A stretch of DNA of 64,000 nt from Burkholderiales bacterium (GTDB taxonomy: Bacteria > Pseudomonadota > Gammaproteobacteria > Burkholderiales > Casimicrobiaceae), in contig JANXNI010000007.1 of the NCBI GenBank assembly GCA_025354165.1, positions 1 through 64,000 on the forward strand, read 5' to 3'. The notes under the pieces are model-generated. The model made no database searches. It saw nothing but the letters and a program-made list of their open reading frames with translations, and was not told the origin of the DNA. Shown here one piece after another: positions 17,220 to 28,804 of the stretch. The number at the start of each line of letters is the position of its first letter. Position 1 is the stretch's first letter. A program made the translations under genes and the position numbers.

Positions 17220-18227
17220 TTAGTCCACCTTGATCCCCACGCTGCTGACAATCTTCTGGAACTTCGCCTTGTCGCTGCGGATGGCGTCGGCGTATGCCTG
17301 CGGCGTGCTGGCGATAGCTTCCATGCCCATCGAGGGCAGCTTGCGAACGATGTCCGGGTTGGCGAGGGCTTTGGTGATTTCGTCGTGCAGGCGGTCGATG
17401 CGATCTTTTGGCGTTCCGGCAGGCGCCAAAAATCCGATGCGGGAAATCATTTCGTAGCCCGGCACGCCAGCTTCTGCCACCGTCGGAACATCCGGCATCA
17501 GGGCCGAACGCTGTGCCGAACTGACCGCGATCACGCGCAGCTTGCCCGCCTGAATCGAAGATGCGACCGACGAAAGCGCTACGAACATTACGTCGATCTG
17601 CCCGCCTAGTATCGCGGGCACCGATTCCGCCACGCCCTTGTACGGAATGTGCGCGATGTCGATCTGCGCCATCGATTTGAAAAGCTCCGTCGCGAGATGA
17701 TGTGGCGAGCCGTTGCCGGATGAGCCATACGAAAGTTTGCCGGGGTTCTTTTTGGCATAGTCGAGCAATTGCGGGAGCGTGCGAACCGGCAGATTTGCGC
17801 TGACGACGAGGAACAGCGGCGTCCACGTCGCCATCGTGATCGGCACGAAATCAGCAATCGGGTCGTACGCGAGCTTTGGATACAGCGCAGGATTGATGGC
17901 CAGATGCCCGGTGTCTGCCACGGTAATGGTGTAGCCATCATTTGCGGCCTTCGCGACGTACTGCAACGCGATGCTGCCATTAGCGCCCGGCTTGTTTTCG
18001 ACGACGATGGCCTGGTTGAGTCCGAGAGCGATTTGCTGGCCGATAACGCGTGCGAGCACGTCCGGGCTGCCGCCAGCGCCGTACGGCACGATCAGGCGAA
18101 TCGGTTTATCGGGGTAAGTGCTTGCCGTTTGCGCGTGCGATTGCAGGGACATGAGCGCGGCTACACTGGCTGCGGCGATCATGAGCATGCGCCGGATCCC
18201 GGATGTGAGGTGGATCGGTTTGAACAT
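17220..18227 (-). CDS. Bug-family (TctC) solute-binding protein
   Basis: A periplasmic tripartite-tricarboxylate-transporter receptor of 335 residues. The signal peptide ends SLQSHAQ; the mature start YPDKPIRLIVPYGAGG is the classic Bug signature, followed by VVENKPGANG, DGYTITVAD, LSYGSSGNGS and the ligand-loop region IPYKGVAESVPAILGGQID. These orphan receptors bind carboxylates, often aromatic acids or dicarboxylates, in Bordetella-type genomes. No TctA/TctB membrane genes are adjacent. It follows the dihydroxyphthalate-decarboxylase-like gene by 32 bp, so the two form an operon, divergent from the IclR regulator. Confidence 0.94.
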   Translation of the reverse strand: MFKPIHLTSGIRRMLMIAAASVAALMSLQSHAQTASTYPDKPIRLIVPYGAGGSPDVLARVIGQQIALGLNQAIVVENKPGANGSIALQYVAKAANDGYTITVADTGHLAINPALYPKLAYDPIADFVPITMATWTPLFLVVSANLPVRTLPQLLDYAKKNPGKLSYGSSGNGSPHHLATELFKSMAQIDIAHIPYKGVAESVPAILGGQIDVMFVALSSVASSIQAGKLRVIAVSSAQRSALMPDVPTVAEAGVPGYEMISRIGFLAPAGTPKDRIDRLHDEITKALANPDIVRKLPSMGMEAIASTPQAYADAIRSDKAKFQKIVSSVGIKVD

Positions 18228-18259
18228 GGTTTCTCCTTGCGTTTGCCTATTTTTTTGAT

Positions 18260-19252
18260 TCAGGTACGCGTTAAAAAAAGTGTTTCTGGCGCGAATAATT
18301 CGTCGACTTCTAGTGGCCGCTGCGTAACGCCCTGCTCGTAGGCGTAGCGCAGGAACGCAGCGATGCTCGGGCGGTTGGCTACGACGCCGTACGGCCAGAA
18401 ATCGTCTCCACTCACGGCAATCGCGGTTTGCACCGCATGCAGCATGAGCGGCACCGGAAAGTACGAGCCCGCCGTGTCGCGCGCGCGGGTCAGGCTGCGG
18501 TTTTTTGATTCGTCAAACGCTCGGTACAGCTGCACGGCGGTCCAGCGGTGTTGCTCATACACATCGCGTCGAATACCGATCAAATGCATGATCGGGAAGA
18601 CGCCGGAGCTCTTCCAGTAATCGAGTTCCGTGTCATGTAAATTGCTGAACAGTCGGTGCACCGGAGCGCCGGGCAATTGCATCGCGTTTGGCGTGCGCGC
18701 GCTGATCAGGCCATCAATCTCGCCCTCCACCAGCATGTCGTTCAGGCTCTTGCCGGTCGCGCGCTCGTAGCGCAGGTTCAGGCGCTCGGCGGGCGGCGTG
18801 CGATCCACGCGGCCGGGCTCGTGCAGCCCGCTCTGCACCCAGCGCACCGAGTGCTGGTCAAACCCGTGCAGATCAGCCAGCATTCCGCGCGCCCACACCG
18901 CAGCGGCCATGCCCCATTCCGGCAAACCAATGCGCTTGCCGTTGAGATCTTCCGGCTTTTCGATGCCGGAATCACTGCGCACGTAAATCGACGAATGGCG
19001 AAACACGCGCGAGGTGAACACCGGGATGGCGACGTACGGCTGCTCGCCGCGAGCAAGGCGTGACGTGTACCCGCCCATGCCCAACTCGGCGATATGCCAT
19101 TCGGCGTGGTTGTGGGTGCGGTAAAGAATGTCTTCGATGGCACCGTACATGGCGGTCAGCTCGATGCCGTCGATCAGCACCGCACCCTCGGCGATGTCGC
19201 GAACGTGATCGTAAGCGCCGCAGGCGAGCGAGAGATTGAGTTTTTTAGTCAT
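18260..19252 (-). CDS. 4,5-dihydroxyphthalate decarboxylase-like protein
   Basis: A 330-residue protein, started at the ATG of MTKKLNLSLACGAYDHV. It has the family layout: an N-terminal YDHVRDIAEG block, AMYGAIEDILYRT, then AELGMGGYTSRLARGE and VFTSRVFRHSSIYVRSD, GKRIGLPEWGMAAAVWARG and a C-terminal PYG stretch (SGDDFWPYGV). Phthalate-pathway enzymes of this family decarboxylate 4,5-dihydroxyphthalate to protocatechuate; the fold is that of periplasmic binding proteins, and many relatives have unassigned substrates. No signal peptide is visible, so it is cytosolic. No phthalate dioxygenase genes are present, so the physiological substrate stays open. Confidence 0.85.
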   Translation of the reverse strand: MTKKLNLSLACGAYDHVRDIAEGAVLIDGIELTAMYGAIEDILYRTHNHAEWHIAELGMGGYTSRLARGEQPYVAIPVFTSRVFRHSSIYVRSDSGIEKPEDLNGKRIGLPEWGMAAAVWARGMLADLHGFDQHSVRWVQSGLHEPGRVDRTPPAERLNLRYERATGKSLNDMLVEGEIDGLISARTPNAMQLPGAPVHRLFSNLHDTELDYWKSSGVFPIMHLIGIRRDVYEQHRWTAVQLYRAFDESKNRSLTRARDTAGSYFPVPLMLHAVQTAIAVSGDDFWPYGVVANRPSIAAFLRYAYEQGVTQRPLEVDELFAPETLFLTRT

Positions 19253-19301
19253 CTGCGAATTGTCGACAGCTTGCGGTGCGCACACAAAAATACTTTGCGT
19301 T

Positions 19302-19318
19302 TGTGCACAATGTGCACA
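19302..19318. promoter_or_regulatory. Double TGTGCACA palindrome, candidate IclR operator
   Basis: Two copies of the self-palindromic octamer TGTGCACA are separated by one A, giving a 17-bp near-perfect dyad between the divergent decarboxylase-like and iclR genes. A related GTGCGCACAC lies about 25 bp away (19275-19284). The position fits an operator for the adjacent IclR-type regulator acting on both promoters. Confidence 0.5.
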
Positions 19319-19343
19319 CTAACTGGGCAAAGGATGCATCGCG

Positions 19344-20135
19344 ATGCCATCACCAACGACCGCAGAATATCGCCACGTGCAAGGCTTGTCGCGCGGCTTG
19401 AGTTTGCTGCGTGAACTCAATCGCACGTTAGGCGGTAAGGCGAACATTCGGCAACTGAGTGAGCAAACTGGCTTGCACCGCACCACCGTTCGCCGATTGC
19501 TGGAAACGCTGGTCTCTGAGGGCTATGTTCGCGCCAGCACGTCGGACGACAGCTACAGCCCGACGCTTAGGGTGCGCGATTTGAGCGAGGGCTTCACCGA
19601 TACGGAATGGATTGCCGCCGTGGCCGCGCCGGTAATGGGCCAACTGCTGAAACGGGTCAAGTGGCCTTCCGACTTGACCACGCTCGACGGTTCGTCGATG
19701 CTGATTCGCGAAAGCACCCATCGATTTAGTGCGCTGTCGTTTGCGCGCGCGATGGTCGGAAGACGAATGCCCCTCCTATTCAGCGCGTCAGGTCGGGCTT
19801 ATCTGTCCGCATGCAAACCGGGCGAATTAAAAGAGCTGGTGAAACTCATGGTTGCTGACGGCGGCGCACAAGCAGCATGCGCCAGTGATCTCGCGATGCT
19901 GAAAAATATGTTGCACCGCGTACACGACAACGGTTACGCCACCAACGAGGGCGACTGGATCAAAAATTCGCCAACAGGCGCCCTAGCGCTACCGATTCGC
20001 CATGCTGACAAGGTGCTCGGTTGTATGAACGTGGTCTACCTGCGCCGGGCGATGACGATGCCGCAAGCGGTCAAGCTGTACCTACCCGCCCTGCGCGATG
20101 CGGTGCAGAGCATTGAGGACAACTTGAAGACCTGA
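19344..20135 (+). CDS. IclR family transcriptional regulator
   Basis: A 263-residue regulator with a Shine-Dalgarno AAAGGA before the ATG. The N-terminal winged helix-turn-helix (residues about 12-65) contains IRQLSEQTGLHRTTVRRLLE and LVSEGYVR; the C-terminal effector domain contains GRRMPLLFSASGRAYLSA, which is the typical IclR/MhpR block. Members near aromatic-acid genes usually bind the pathway substrate and activate the divergent operon. The gene is transcribed away from the decarboxylase-like and Bug-receptor genes and shares a roughly 90-bp control region with them. Confidence 0.93.
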   Translation: MPSPTTAEYRHVQGLSRGLSLLRELNRTLGGKANIRQLSEQTGLHRTTVRRLLETLVSEGYVRASTSDDSYSPTLRVRDLSEGFTDTEWIAAVAAPVMGQLLKRVKWPSDLTTLDGSSMLIRESTHRFSALSFARAMVGRRMPLLFSASGRAYLSACKPGELKELVKLMVADGGAQAACASDLAMLKNMLHRVHDNGYATNEGDWIKNSPTGALALPIRHADKVLGCMNVVYLRRAMTMPQAVKLYLPALRDAVQSIEDNLKT

Positions 20136-20167
20136 GACTTCCGCAGAATGCGGCATCGCCCCACTGT

Positions 20168-22408
<2,241 letters not shown>

Positions 22409-22473
22409 TTCGTTTGAAGCCAGCGCTCTATAACGCCAATCCCCTTCCCAGAACGGGAAGGGGAGATCGCAGG

Positions 22474-24540
22474 TTACTGAGGAATCGTCAGCGTGCTTCC
22501 GCTAAACGTAATCGCGTCTGCTGCTGTCGGAGCTGCGCTAAACGCGGGGACGTTGCTGCCGCTGATTGCCGGTGCTGCGCCAGCGCTGCCGCCGCGCGGC
22601 GTTGTGCGCACGACCTGCGAGGGCGGTAGCGCTTTGCCGTTTTTCAGATAGTCGTACATCGCATCCATTGCACGGTTGAAATAAACATGCAGCGGAATGA
22701 ATCGTGAATCGTAACCCGGCAGTGCCGCATTGCCGATGAACGAGTCGAAGTGTTGTGCGTTGGTGACTTCCATGTAACTTAGCTTTGCGCTGGTGCCCTG
22801 AGCCGTCAGACTTTGTGCGACGTATGGACGCGACGCATGGTTCACAGGCACTAGCGCGTCGTTACGGCCATGCACGATGATGGTTGGTTTGCCCTGCAAC
22901 TTGCCGCTGCGTTGCGCTGCTTTTATATTGGCTACGACGGTAGCATCGGTGACCTTGGCGGCAATGCACTGCGCGCCGTCAAGGTTGTAGTCGAGCTTGC
23001 CCCCTGCCGACGCAGATGCTGCGCCTTCGAGAATCGCGCCGCCCGGATTGTTGAAGTTCACGATGTTGATGCCACTCGATGGCGGAACGCCATTACCGGT
23101 GCCGAAGAGGCGCGCAAAAGCCGCAGCGGTAATCGCGGCGGGCTTCGAGTCTGCGCCAGTCGCCGCAAATCCGTAGCCACAGAGGTTGTCCGCCACGTTG
23201 GCTTGCGCATAGGTGTTGACGTAGGTCACGGCAATTGCAGGCACCGCAAACGCGAAGTGTGAAGCGAGCAACAAGTCCGATTCAGGCAACCAGCCCGCAG
23301 CGTGAATTTTTGCGAGTGCTTCGTCGGCTTGTGTCGCCGTTGTCGTCGCGGTGAGCAGGCCTTTGGCCGCGAGCGATGCACAGCGGTTTGCGCCTGCTGT
23401 GGCACTGACAAAGGCCACGGCTGGTGCTGTCGCAACGGCGGCTGCAAGCGCGGCACAAGGTTGATACAGCATCGCCTGCGCGGTGTAGTCCATGAGGCTC
23501 TTGCCGCCATTGGTCACGGTTGTTGTGCCGAATTTGACCGTCGCGCCGCCGCTACCGTCGGGTTGAATTTGCGGCTCGGCCACGGCCACGCCGTCAATCA
23601 GATTTTCCGTGTCCAGCTCGGCTGCCTGTAGCGCAGCGCCGCCGCCGTTGGAAACACTCGACGCGATTACAAGTGTGTTGTCAGGCGTGAATTTGACAGT
23701 GCTTGCGTTGCCAACTTTTGGGGCCAGCTCTTCGTTCAATGCGAACATCGCAAACTTGACGGCCTGTAACGTGAATTTGCCCCAGTCTTTTTCGGGGTTC
23801 TGCTGCGAGTGCGCATGCTTCACCGCGATGCGATTATTCGCCACGGTTCCCGCAGGAGTCGCTGTAGCGAACTGCGCACCGGCGACATTGCTGAGTATGG
23901 GCCGACCATTGATGTCGAACACCGTGTTAGTCACCAGATCATGCGCGCCGTTGCCCGTGCCTTTGTCGGTATAGGCCACCGCACAGCCTTTCTTGAGCCC
24001 CCATTCGCCAGCCGTTGCAATCGCACCGTAGACGCCGCGCGATCCGGAGGAAGCCGCCGTCACGATACAAGGCGCGTCCGATTTAAATGTCGATGGAATC
24101 TGAACCATCATCGTGACGTTTTGTTTACCCGTTCCGTCGTCAGAATAGGCGATGTATTCGACACCGGCGATCTTGCCTTCGCCCGAGCCAACAACGCCGC
24201 TCGAGTCGATGTTCGGCCCGAACAAGACGCCGAAGCCTCCGTTGGTGGTGATGTCGACCAAGGCGCGATAGTTGTTGTAAATAGCGAGGCGGCGCAGTTC
24301 TACAGCGCTTGGATTCGCGGCATCGGTGAGCAACGGGGACACCGCGCTTTGCAACCCGGATTTGCCGAGTCCCGCTGTGAGCAAATCGTTACTGATGCCA
24401 TCAAGAACGGTGCGTTGAATGGTGCCACTGACGAAAGTAGGCGTTGAATTCAGCGTCACTTGTGGGGTGTCCGAGCCACAACCTGCGAGCACAACAGCCC
24501 CCGCTGCGCCGATCATGGGTAAAGCAAATTTTATTTTCAA
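22474..24540 (-). CDS. 3-hydroxybutyrate oligomer hydrolase (lipoprotein)
   Basis: A 688-residue hydrolase of the D-(-)-3-hydroxybutyrate oligomer hydrolase family, which completes degradation of poly-3-hydroxybutyrate by cleaving soluble oligomers. The signal ends in lipobox LAGC. Family blocks include GVEYIAYSDDGTGKQNVTMM, GEWGLKKGCAVAYTDKGTG, AHSQQNPEKDWGKF and the serine elbow SVSNGGG. The catalytic His is likely in NAQHFDSF and the Asp near HGRNDALVPVNH. The terminal 60 residues are low-complexity. It is a single gene followed by the 143-bp hairpin. The organism therefore probably makes or consumes PHB. Confidence 0.9.
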   Translation of the reverse strand: MKIKFALPMIGAAGAVVLAGCGSDTPQVTLNSTPTFVSGTIQRTVLDGISNDLLTAGLGKSGLQSAVSPLLTDAANPSAVELRRLAIYNNYRALVDITTNGGFGVLFGPNIDSSGVVGSGEGKIAGVEYIAYSDDGTGKQNVTMMVQIPSTFKSDAPCIVTAASSGSRGVYGAIATAGEWGLKKGCAVAYTDKGTGNGAHDLVTNTVFDINGRPILSNVAGAQFATATPAGTVANNRIAVKHAHSQQNPEKDWGKFTLQAVKFAMFALNEELAPKVGNASTVKFTPDNTLVIASSVSNGGGAALQAAELDTENLIDGVAVAEPQIQPDGSGGATVKFGTTTVTNGGKSLMDYTAQAMLYQPCAALAAAVATAPAVAFVSATAGANRCASLAAKGLLTATTTATQADEALAKIHAAGWLPESDLLLASHFAFAVPAIAVTYVNTYAQANVADNLCGYGFAATGADSKPAAITAAAFARLFGTGNGVPPSSGINIVNFNNPGGAILEGAASASAGGKLDYNLDGAQCIAAKVTDATVVANIKAAQRSGKLQGKPTIIVHGRNDALVPVNHASRPYVAQSLTAQGTSAKLSYMEVTNAQHFDSFIGNAALPGYDSRFIPLHVYFNRAMDAMYDYLKNGKALPPSQVVRTTPRGGSAGAAPAISGSNVPAFSAAPTAADAITFSGSTLTIPQ

Positions 24541-24712
24541 AATAATCCTCGTTGGAATGTGTGATTCACAGTAACAAGCACGCGGGAGGAATTTTCTGCC
24601 GGGTGCATGCTCCGTGCGACTGCAAATCTACACTGGCTATTCGCCCTTGGGGAGGTGTAAACCATTAGTACAGCCATCCCAATGCCAACGATTTCAACGC
24701 GTAAGTGTCGCG

Positions 24713-26788
24713 TTATGGCGCGTCACCTAAATGTGGTATGACCATAGGAGTGATTAGCGTTGAAGGCGCAGTGGCGGGGCGCGGAACTCCGATCAATTTC
24801 TCACCTTCGATCAAGCTTCTGCCGCCCGTCAACAGCGCTTTTGCAGCCACGTCTGCTGGGTCATTGCGAAGTGCGCGGGATTTCGCCTGCTGCGCAGCCA
24901 TCGAAGCGCTGACCGGTGCACAGGCACCCGTACTGCGGCGCGTCAGTGCTGCGGCGAGTTGCACTTCGGTCGGGTCACCGAGCTGTTTGGTCAAGTCGTC
25001 CGAAGCTGCGCAGGTCGGTGCAAAGCCGTTGATGTAATCGCCTTCACCTTTGTAATTGCGGCCTGTGAACTGAATCGAGTAGTAAGTCGTGCCGCAGTTG
25101 TCGGTAGGGAAGAAGCCGTACGGTTTGCCACAGGTGGTCGCACCGACGAGGATCACTTCGACGCCGACGCCTCTGAGCCCGTTGATGACCGCTTCCGATG
25201 CCGAGCAAGAACTTGCACTGGTCAGGATGAATACACGGCCCAGATTGAGCGTCGGCAGCGGCGTGCCCGGGCTCAACGAAAAACCGTAGGCCGTATTAAA
25301 AAACGGCGTGATGTCATCTTGCGTGCCGAACGGAGACTTGTCGTTTTGCACCGTTTTCTCGAAGTACTTTCCGTTGGTACGTGCCGGACCGGCAATCATG
25401 TAACTCAGCTCGCCGGCAACATAGAGCAGGCCGCCGAGGTTGTAGCGAAGATCAAGCACCAGATCATTAACGCCAACGGCCTGCAGACCAGCAAAAGCGC
25501 TGGCTAACGCGGACTCCGAACTGTAGGGGCTGAACGTCTGGAAGGCCACGTAGCCCACGCGACCCGACGGAGTGTTGATGGTGCCTGCTGTCGTCACTGA
25601 TTTTGTCTGCAACGAGGCGGACACCAGCGTCACCGTGCGCGGTGCGGCGTCGCCGGGGCTCAAAAGTGAGAAGGTATGCGATTCGCCAATGGTCGACGGG
25701 TACAGGCCACGATTGAGTGCGGTTACTTCCACGCCTGAGACGAAATCAAAACCGTCGATGGCCATGATGCGATCGCCGCGTTTGAGCCCGACCTGCGCCG
25801 CCGGGCTATCGGGAGCCACAATCGTAGCGATCCACTGGCGCGGTGGGCTACTGCGTATCGCGTTCCAATCAACACCATAGCCGTACGATGTGCCGCTATT
25901 CACTGCCTCGGCGTCGGCCGTGGTGCGCGTGAAGTGAAACTCATCTTTTGCACGACCCGTGAGCACTTTAGCTGGGGTTTTGAGGGCCGTGAACAGCGAG
26001 GCCGTGCTGCCGTACTGGGTAACGTCAACATTCGGAACTTCGCGATACCAGAGATAGGTTTCGTCGATCCACGAGCGCAGCCAATTTTTTTCGTCCTCGA
26101 TGGTGCCCTGACGGTCGGGATAGGCGCTGCCGGTGTACGGGCTGGAGCCGACGCGCGGCGCGACGCAGCGATCAGTGACAGCGTTTGACGAAACGAAACT
26201 GGCGCGCGGCGTTTGTTCGGTCGCGCTCTTCGCGCAGAAGACGACGCCTTCGCCGCTCCAGCCGCGACGGATCATTTCCTGATAACTGGTGGCGCTCACG
26301 GTGTAGCGATGGTTGGGTGTGTCGACCGGCGTTTGCCCGCGCAAAGCGCGGTACACCGGGGCGGGCGAGCTGGCTGGGCAGACTCCCGCCGTGGCTTTTT
26401 CCACCGCGAAATCGAGGCCCTCGGAGGTGAAATTGGCGAGGTTGTAAGACGCGATTAATGCGCAATCAGCGGTCAATCCATAAAAGTGGGAGGACACGCT
26501 AGAGTCCGACACCGCGATCCGGTAGCGACACACGGGGTCGAGCGGAGGTGCGGCACCGGCCGCCGCTGCGGCGGCAAACGTCATGCCGGTGCGCTGAAAT
26601 TCGGCACTGCCGTCCAGCGCGACTTGTTCCGCTGCGCGACCGGTGAGGAAATACGCGTTGATGCTTGTGTTGTAGTACTCAACGACGGTCACCGCCGTCT
26701 GCGCAAACACAGGCGGTGCTAGCGAAAACACCAGCACCGCAGCCGCGCAGCCGCGCAAGAAAACTTGTTTCAATAGGCGCAAATTCAT
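24713..26788 (-). CDS. S41-family C-terminal-processing-type protease
   Basis: A secreted protease of 691 residues; the ATG at 26788 starts a signal peptide ending PPVFAQ. The N-terminal 170 residues hold two units of a YYNTSINAYFLT...RTGMTF type seen in secreted Burkholderiales proteins (DUF5648-like). Then come an S41 N-terminal segment (EKNWLRSWIDETYLWY), a PDZ domain (APDSPAAQVGLKRGDRIMAI) and the protease core: LVLDLRYNLGG, the nucleophile region SASSCSASEAVINGL and the Lys motif CGKPYG. The Ser/Lys dyad is complete. Many Cys residues suggest disulfide bonds and an exported location. Substrates are unknown. It lies downstream of a terminator and is transcribed alone. Confidence 0.9.
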   Translation of the reverse strand: MNLRLLKQVFLRGCAAAVLVFSLAPPVFAQTAVTVVEYYNTSINAYFLTGRAAEQVALDGSAEFQRTGMTFAAAAAAGAAPPLDPVCRYRIAVSDSSVSSHFYGLTADCALIASYNLANFTSEGLDFAVEKATAGVCPASSPAPVYRALRGQTPVDTPNHRYTVSATSYQEMIRRGWSGEGVVFCAKSATEQTPRASFVSSNAVTDRCVAPRVGSSPYTGSAYPDRQGTIEDEKNWLRSWIDETYLWYREVPNVDVTQYGSTASLFTALKTPAKVLTGRAKDEFHFTRTTADAEAVNSGTSYGYGVDWNAIRSSPPRQWIATIVAPDSPAAQVGLKRGDRIMAIDGFDFVSGVEVTALNRGLYPSTIGESHTFSLLSPGDAAPRTVTLVSASLQTKSVTTAGTINTPSGRVGYVAFQTFSPYSSESALASAFAGLQAVGVNDLVLDLRYNLGGLLYVAGELSYMIAGPARTNGKYFEKTVQNDKSPFGTQDDITPFFNTAYGFSLSPGTPLPTLNLGRVFILTSASSCSASEAVINGLRGVGVEVILVGATTCGKPYGFFPTDNCGTTYYSIQFTGRNYKGEGDYINGFAPTCAASDDLTKQLGDPTEVQLAAALTRRSTGACAPVSASMAAQQAKSRALRNDPADVAAKALLTGGRSLIEGEKLIGVPRPATAPSTLITPMVIPHLGDAP

Positions 26789-26908
26789 GAGGAAATCCGT
26801 TGTTCTGTCGCTGAAATCAGGACGCATTATGACAACGAGTGGCTTCCGCCCGGGATCGCATCTGATCAGTTGATGAGTCTGCGCGACGAGTGACGATTGG
26901 CCGAGACG

Positions 26909-26935
26909 AAACAGGCCGCATTCAGCGGCCTGTTT
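26909..26935. terminator. Rho-independent terminator of the ABC binding-protein gene
   Basis: The stem AAACAGGCCGC/GCGGCCTGTTT (11 bp, loop ATTCA) has T-runs on both strands. It lies 23 bp after the stop of the minus-strand ABC binding-protein gene and 120 bp before the start of the S41 protease gene, so it should insulate the two. Confidence 0.88.
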
Positions 26936-26957
26936 TCTGCTTCAACCCTCAGTGCTG

Positions 26958-28547
26958 TTATTTCACCGTGATCCACTCATACGTCAAAAAGTTGTCCGCG
27001 CGATGCACGACACTCACATTGCTGCGTGCCGCCCAGGGGATAACCTGACGATGCAGCGGCAGGTTATTGATCTCATCGTTGTGGGCCATCAGCGCTTGTT
27101 TGATCAAGGCTTCACGTTTCTTGGCGTCGGGCTCTTTGCTGGACGCCGCTGCGGCCTCATCCAGTTTGGCGTTCTTGTAATTACCGTAGTTGTAATCGCC
27201 AATGCCGTTGGCGCCGCGATTTCGCAGCACAGGCGTCAGCACCGTTTCGGCATCGGTAATTGCGCCGCCCCATCCGAGCATGTAGAGCGACGTGTCGAGC
27301 TTGTCGAGACGCGGGAAGTAGACGGCGCGGGGCTGTGCATCCAGACGAATTTTGATGTTGATTTTGGCCCACATGGCGGCGAGCGCCTGACAGATTTTTT
27401 CGTCATTGATATAGCGGTTGTTAGGACAGTGCAGCGTGACTTCAAAGCCCTGTGGGTAACCGGCTTCAGCCATCAATTTGTTGGCCGCTGCGACGTCGAA
27501 CGGACGCCGTTTTTCAATGGCTGGATCATTGAAGGAGCCGAGCGGTGACGGCGTCATGCTGCCGGTTGGAAACGCCTGTCCGCGCATCAGTTTCGTTTTG
27601 ATCGACTCGATGTCGATGGACTGGTACATCGCCTGACGCACACGCTTGTCCTTGAACGGATTTTTGCCTTTAACGTTCGAGTAAAGCAATTCATCGCGCG
27701 CCTGATCCATGCCGATGAACACGACGCGATTTTCGACGCCGTTAATGACTTTTACGCCTGGAGTCTTTTCCAGACGTTCCAGATCCTGCGGTGATGGATC
27801 AAGGATGAAATCAACCTCACCGGAAATCAGCGCGGCCAGGCGCGTCGAATCGTTTTTGATCGACGAGTAGGTGACCGACGTCACATTGCCCTCCTGCTTG
27901 CCCCACCACGTGTCGTTCTTTTTCCAGATGGTTTTGACGTCGGGCTGACGACTGACGAGGCGGAACGGCCCGGTGCCGTTGGCGTTCAGGGAGGTGAACT
28001 TTTCTTCCTTATTTTTGTAGTCGAGCGGCGTGGTGCAATTATTTTTCTCGCTCCAGACTTTGCTCATGATGTTGATCGTATTCACATGGTCGAGAAAAAT
28101 CGGATTGATCTGCGGCAGTTTGAATTCCACCGTGTAATCGTCAATCTTTTTCGCGATGCCCGATTGATTGGCGTATACGCGCAGCTGTGACGTCGGTGCC
28201 TTGGCGCGCTCCATTGAAAACACCACATCATCCGCAGTAAACGGCGTGCCGTCGTGGAACTTGACGCCTTTGCGTAGCTTGAACTGCCAGGTGAGATCGT
28301 CGATCTGTTTCCACTCGGTCGCGAGACCCGGCCCGAGCTTTAATTTTTTGTCACGAATTAGCAGAAATTCATAGACCTGCGCGTTCACCGAATTGGTCAA
28401 GCCCTCGTTCTGCGAATGTGGATCCATCGTCTGCGGATCGCCCGATGCGGCCCAGCGCAATGGGTTGGCGGTGACCGAAGTCAGGCCCGAAGCAGCGAGC
28501 GCAAAAGCGCAGGCAGTGAGAGCGAATAACCGGTTCAAGGGGGTCAT
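26958..28547 (-). CDS. ABC transporter peptide-type substrate-binding protein
   Basis: A 529-residue periplasmic receptor of the SBP_bac_5 (DppA/OppA) family. The signal peptide (LTACAFALAASGLTSVTA) is followed by LRWAASGDPQTMDPHSQNE, then the family block WQFKLRKGVKFHDGTPFTAD, NANGTGPFRLVS, and the late block YFPRLDKLDTSLYMLGWG. Such receptors deliver peptides, opines or heme to an ABC permease; the permease and ATPase genes are not adjacent, so the ligand cannot be assigned. A clear terminator follows. Palindromic element copy 5 lies in the region between this gene and the divergent hrpA. Confidence 0.94.
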   Translation of the reverse strand: MTPLNRLFALTACAFALAASGLTSVTANPLRWAASGDPQTMDPHSQNEGLTNSVNAQVYEFLLIRDKKLKLGPGLATEWKQIDDLTWQFKLRKGVKFHDGTPFTADDVVFSMERAKAPTSQLRVYANQSGIAKKIDDYTVEFKLPQINPIFLDHVNTINIMSKVWSEKNNCTTPLDYKNKEEKFTSLNANGTGPFRLVSRQPDVKTIWKKNDTWWGKQEGNVTSVTYSSIKNDSTRLAALISGEVDFILDPSPQDLERLEKTPGVKVINGVENRVVFIGMDQARDELLYSNVKGKNPFKDKRVRQAMYQSIDIESIKTKLMRGQAFPTGSMTPSPLGSFNDPAIEKRRPFDVAAANKLMAEAGYPQGFEVTLHCPNNRYINDEKICQALAAMWAKINIKIRLDAQPRAVYFPRLDKLDTSLYMLGWGGAITDAETVLTPVLRNRGANGIGDYNYGNYKNAKLDEAAAASSKEPDAKKREALIKQALMAHNDEINNLPLHRQVIPWAARSNVSVVHRADNFLTYEWITVK

Positions 28548-28659
28548 CGGGCAGCCTTTAAGCGAAGGAATTTGAGATAAATCAGTTTAGCGATTTTCGT
28601 GCCGCCTGCTTTTGGGGCAAACCATTGCGGCCGAAGTTGGTGCCGACCTATCGCAGTAG

Positions 28660-28775
28660 CAGCTTTGTGCTGTAATCGCAACTGCACGGGGGCTGAAGCG
28701 TATTTCAGCCTTAAGTCGAGTTTTGGCGATTTGCGAGCCTAGCCCCTTTGAGAAGGTGTTTTCGCGAAAAAGCTG
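28660..28775. repeat. 116-bp TCGA-centred palindromic element, copy 5
   Basis: Two 58-nt arms meet at TCGA (28716-28719). Ends are CAGCTTTG and AAAAAGCTG; inner pair GGGGGCTGAAG and TAGCCCC. It lies between the divergent ABC binding-protein and hrpA genes and ends 29 bp before the hrpA start, so it should be within the hrpA leader or promoter. Confidence 0.83.
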
Positions 28776-28804
28776 TATCACCTACCGTAGAATCCATAGC
28801 TCGC

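Noticed and set aside
17044-17826. 260-codon minus-strand frame overlapping the Bug receptor gene
   Set aside because: It is an out-of-frame shadow of the receptor, with Arg/Gly-rich composition and no family motif.
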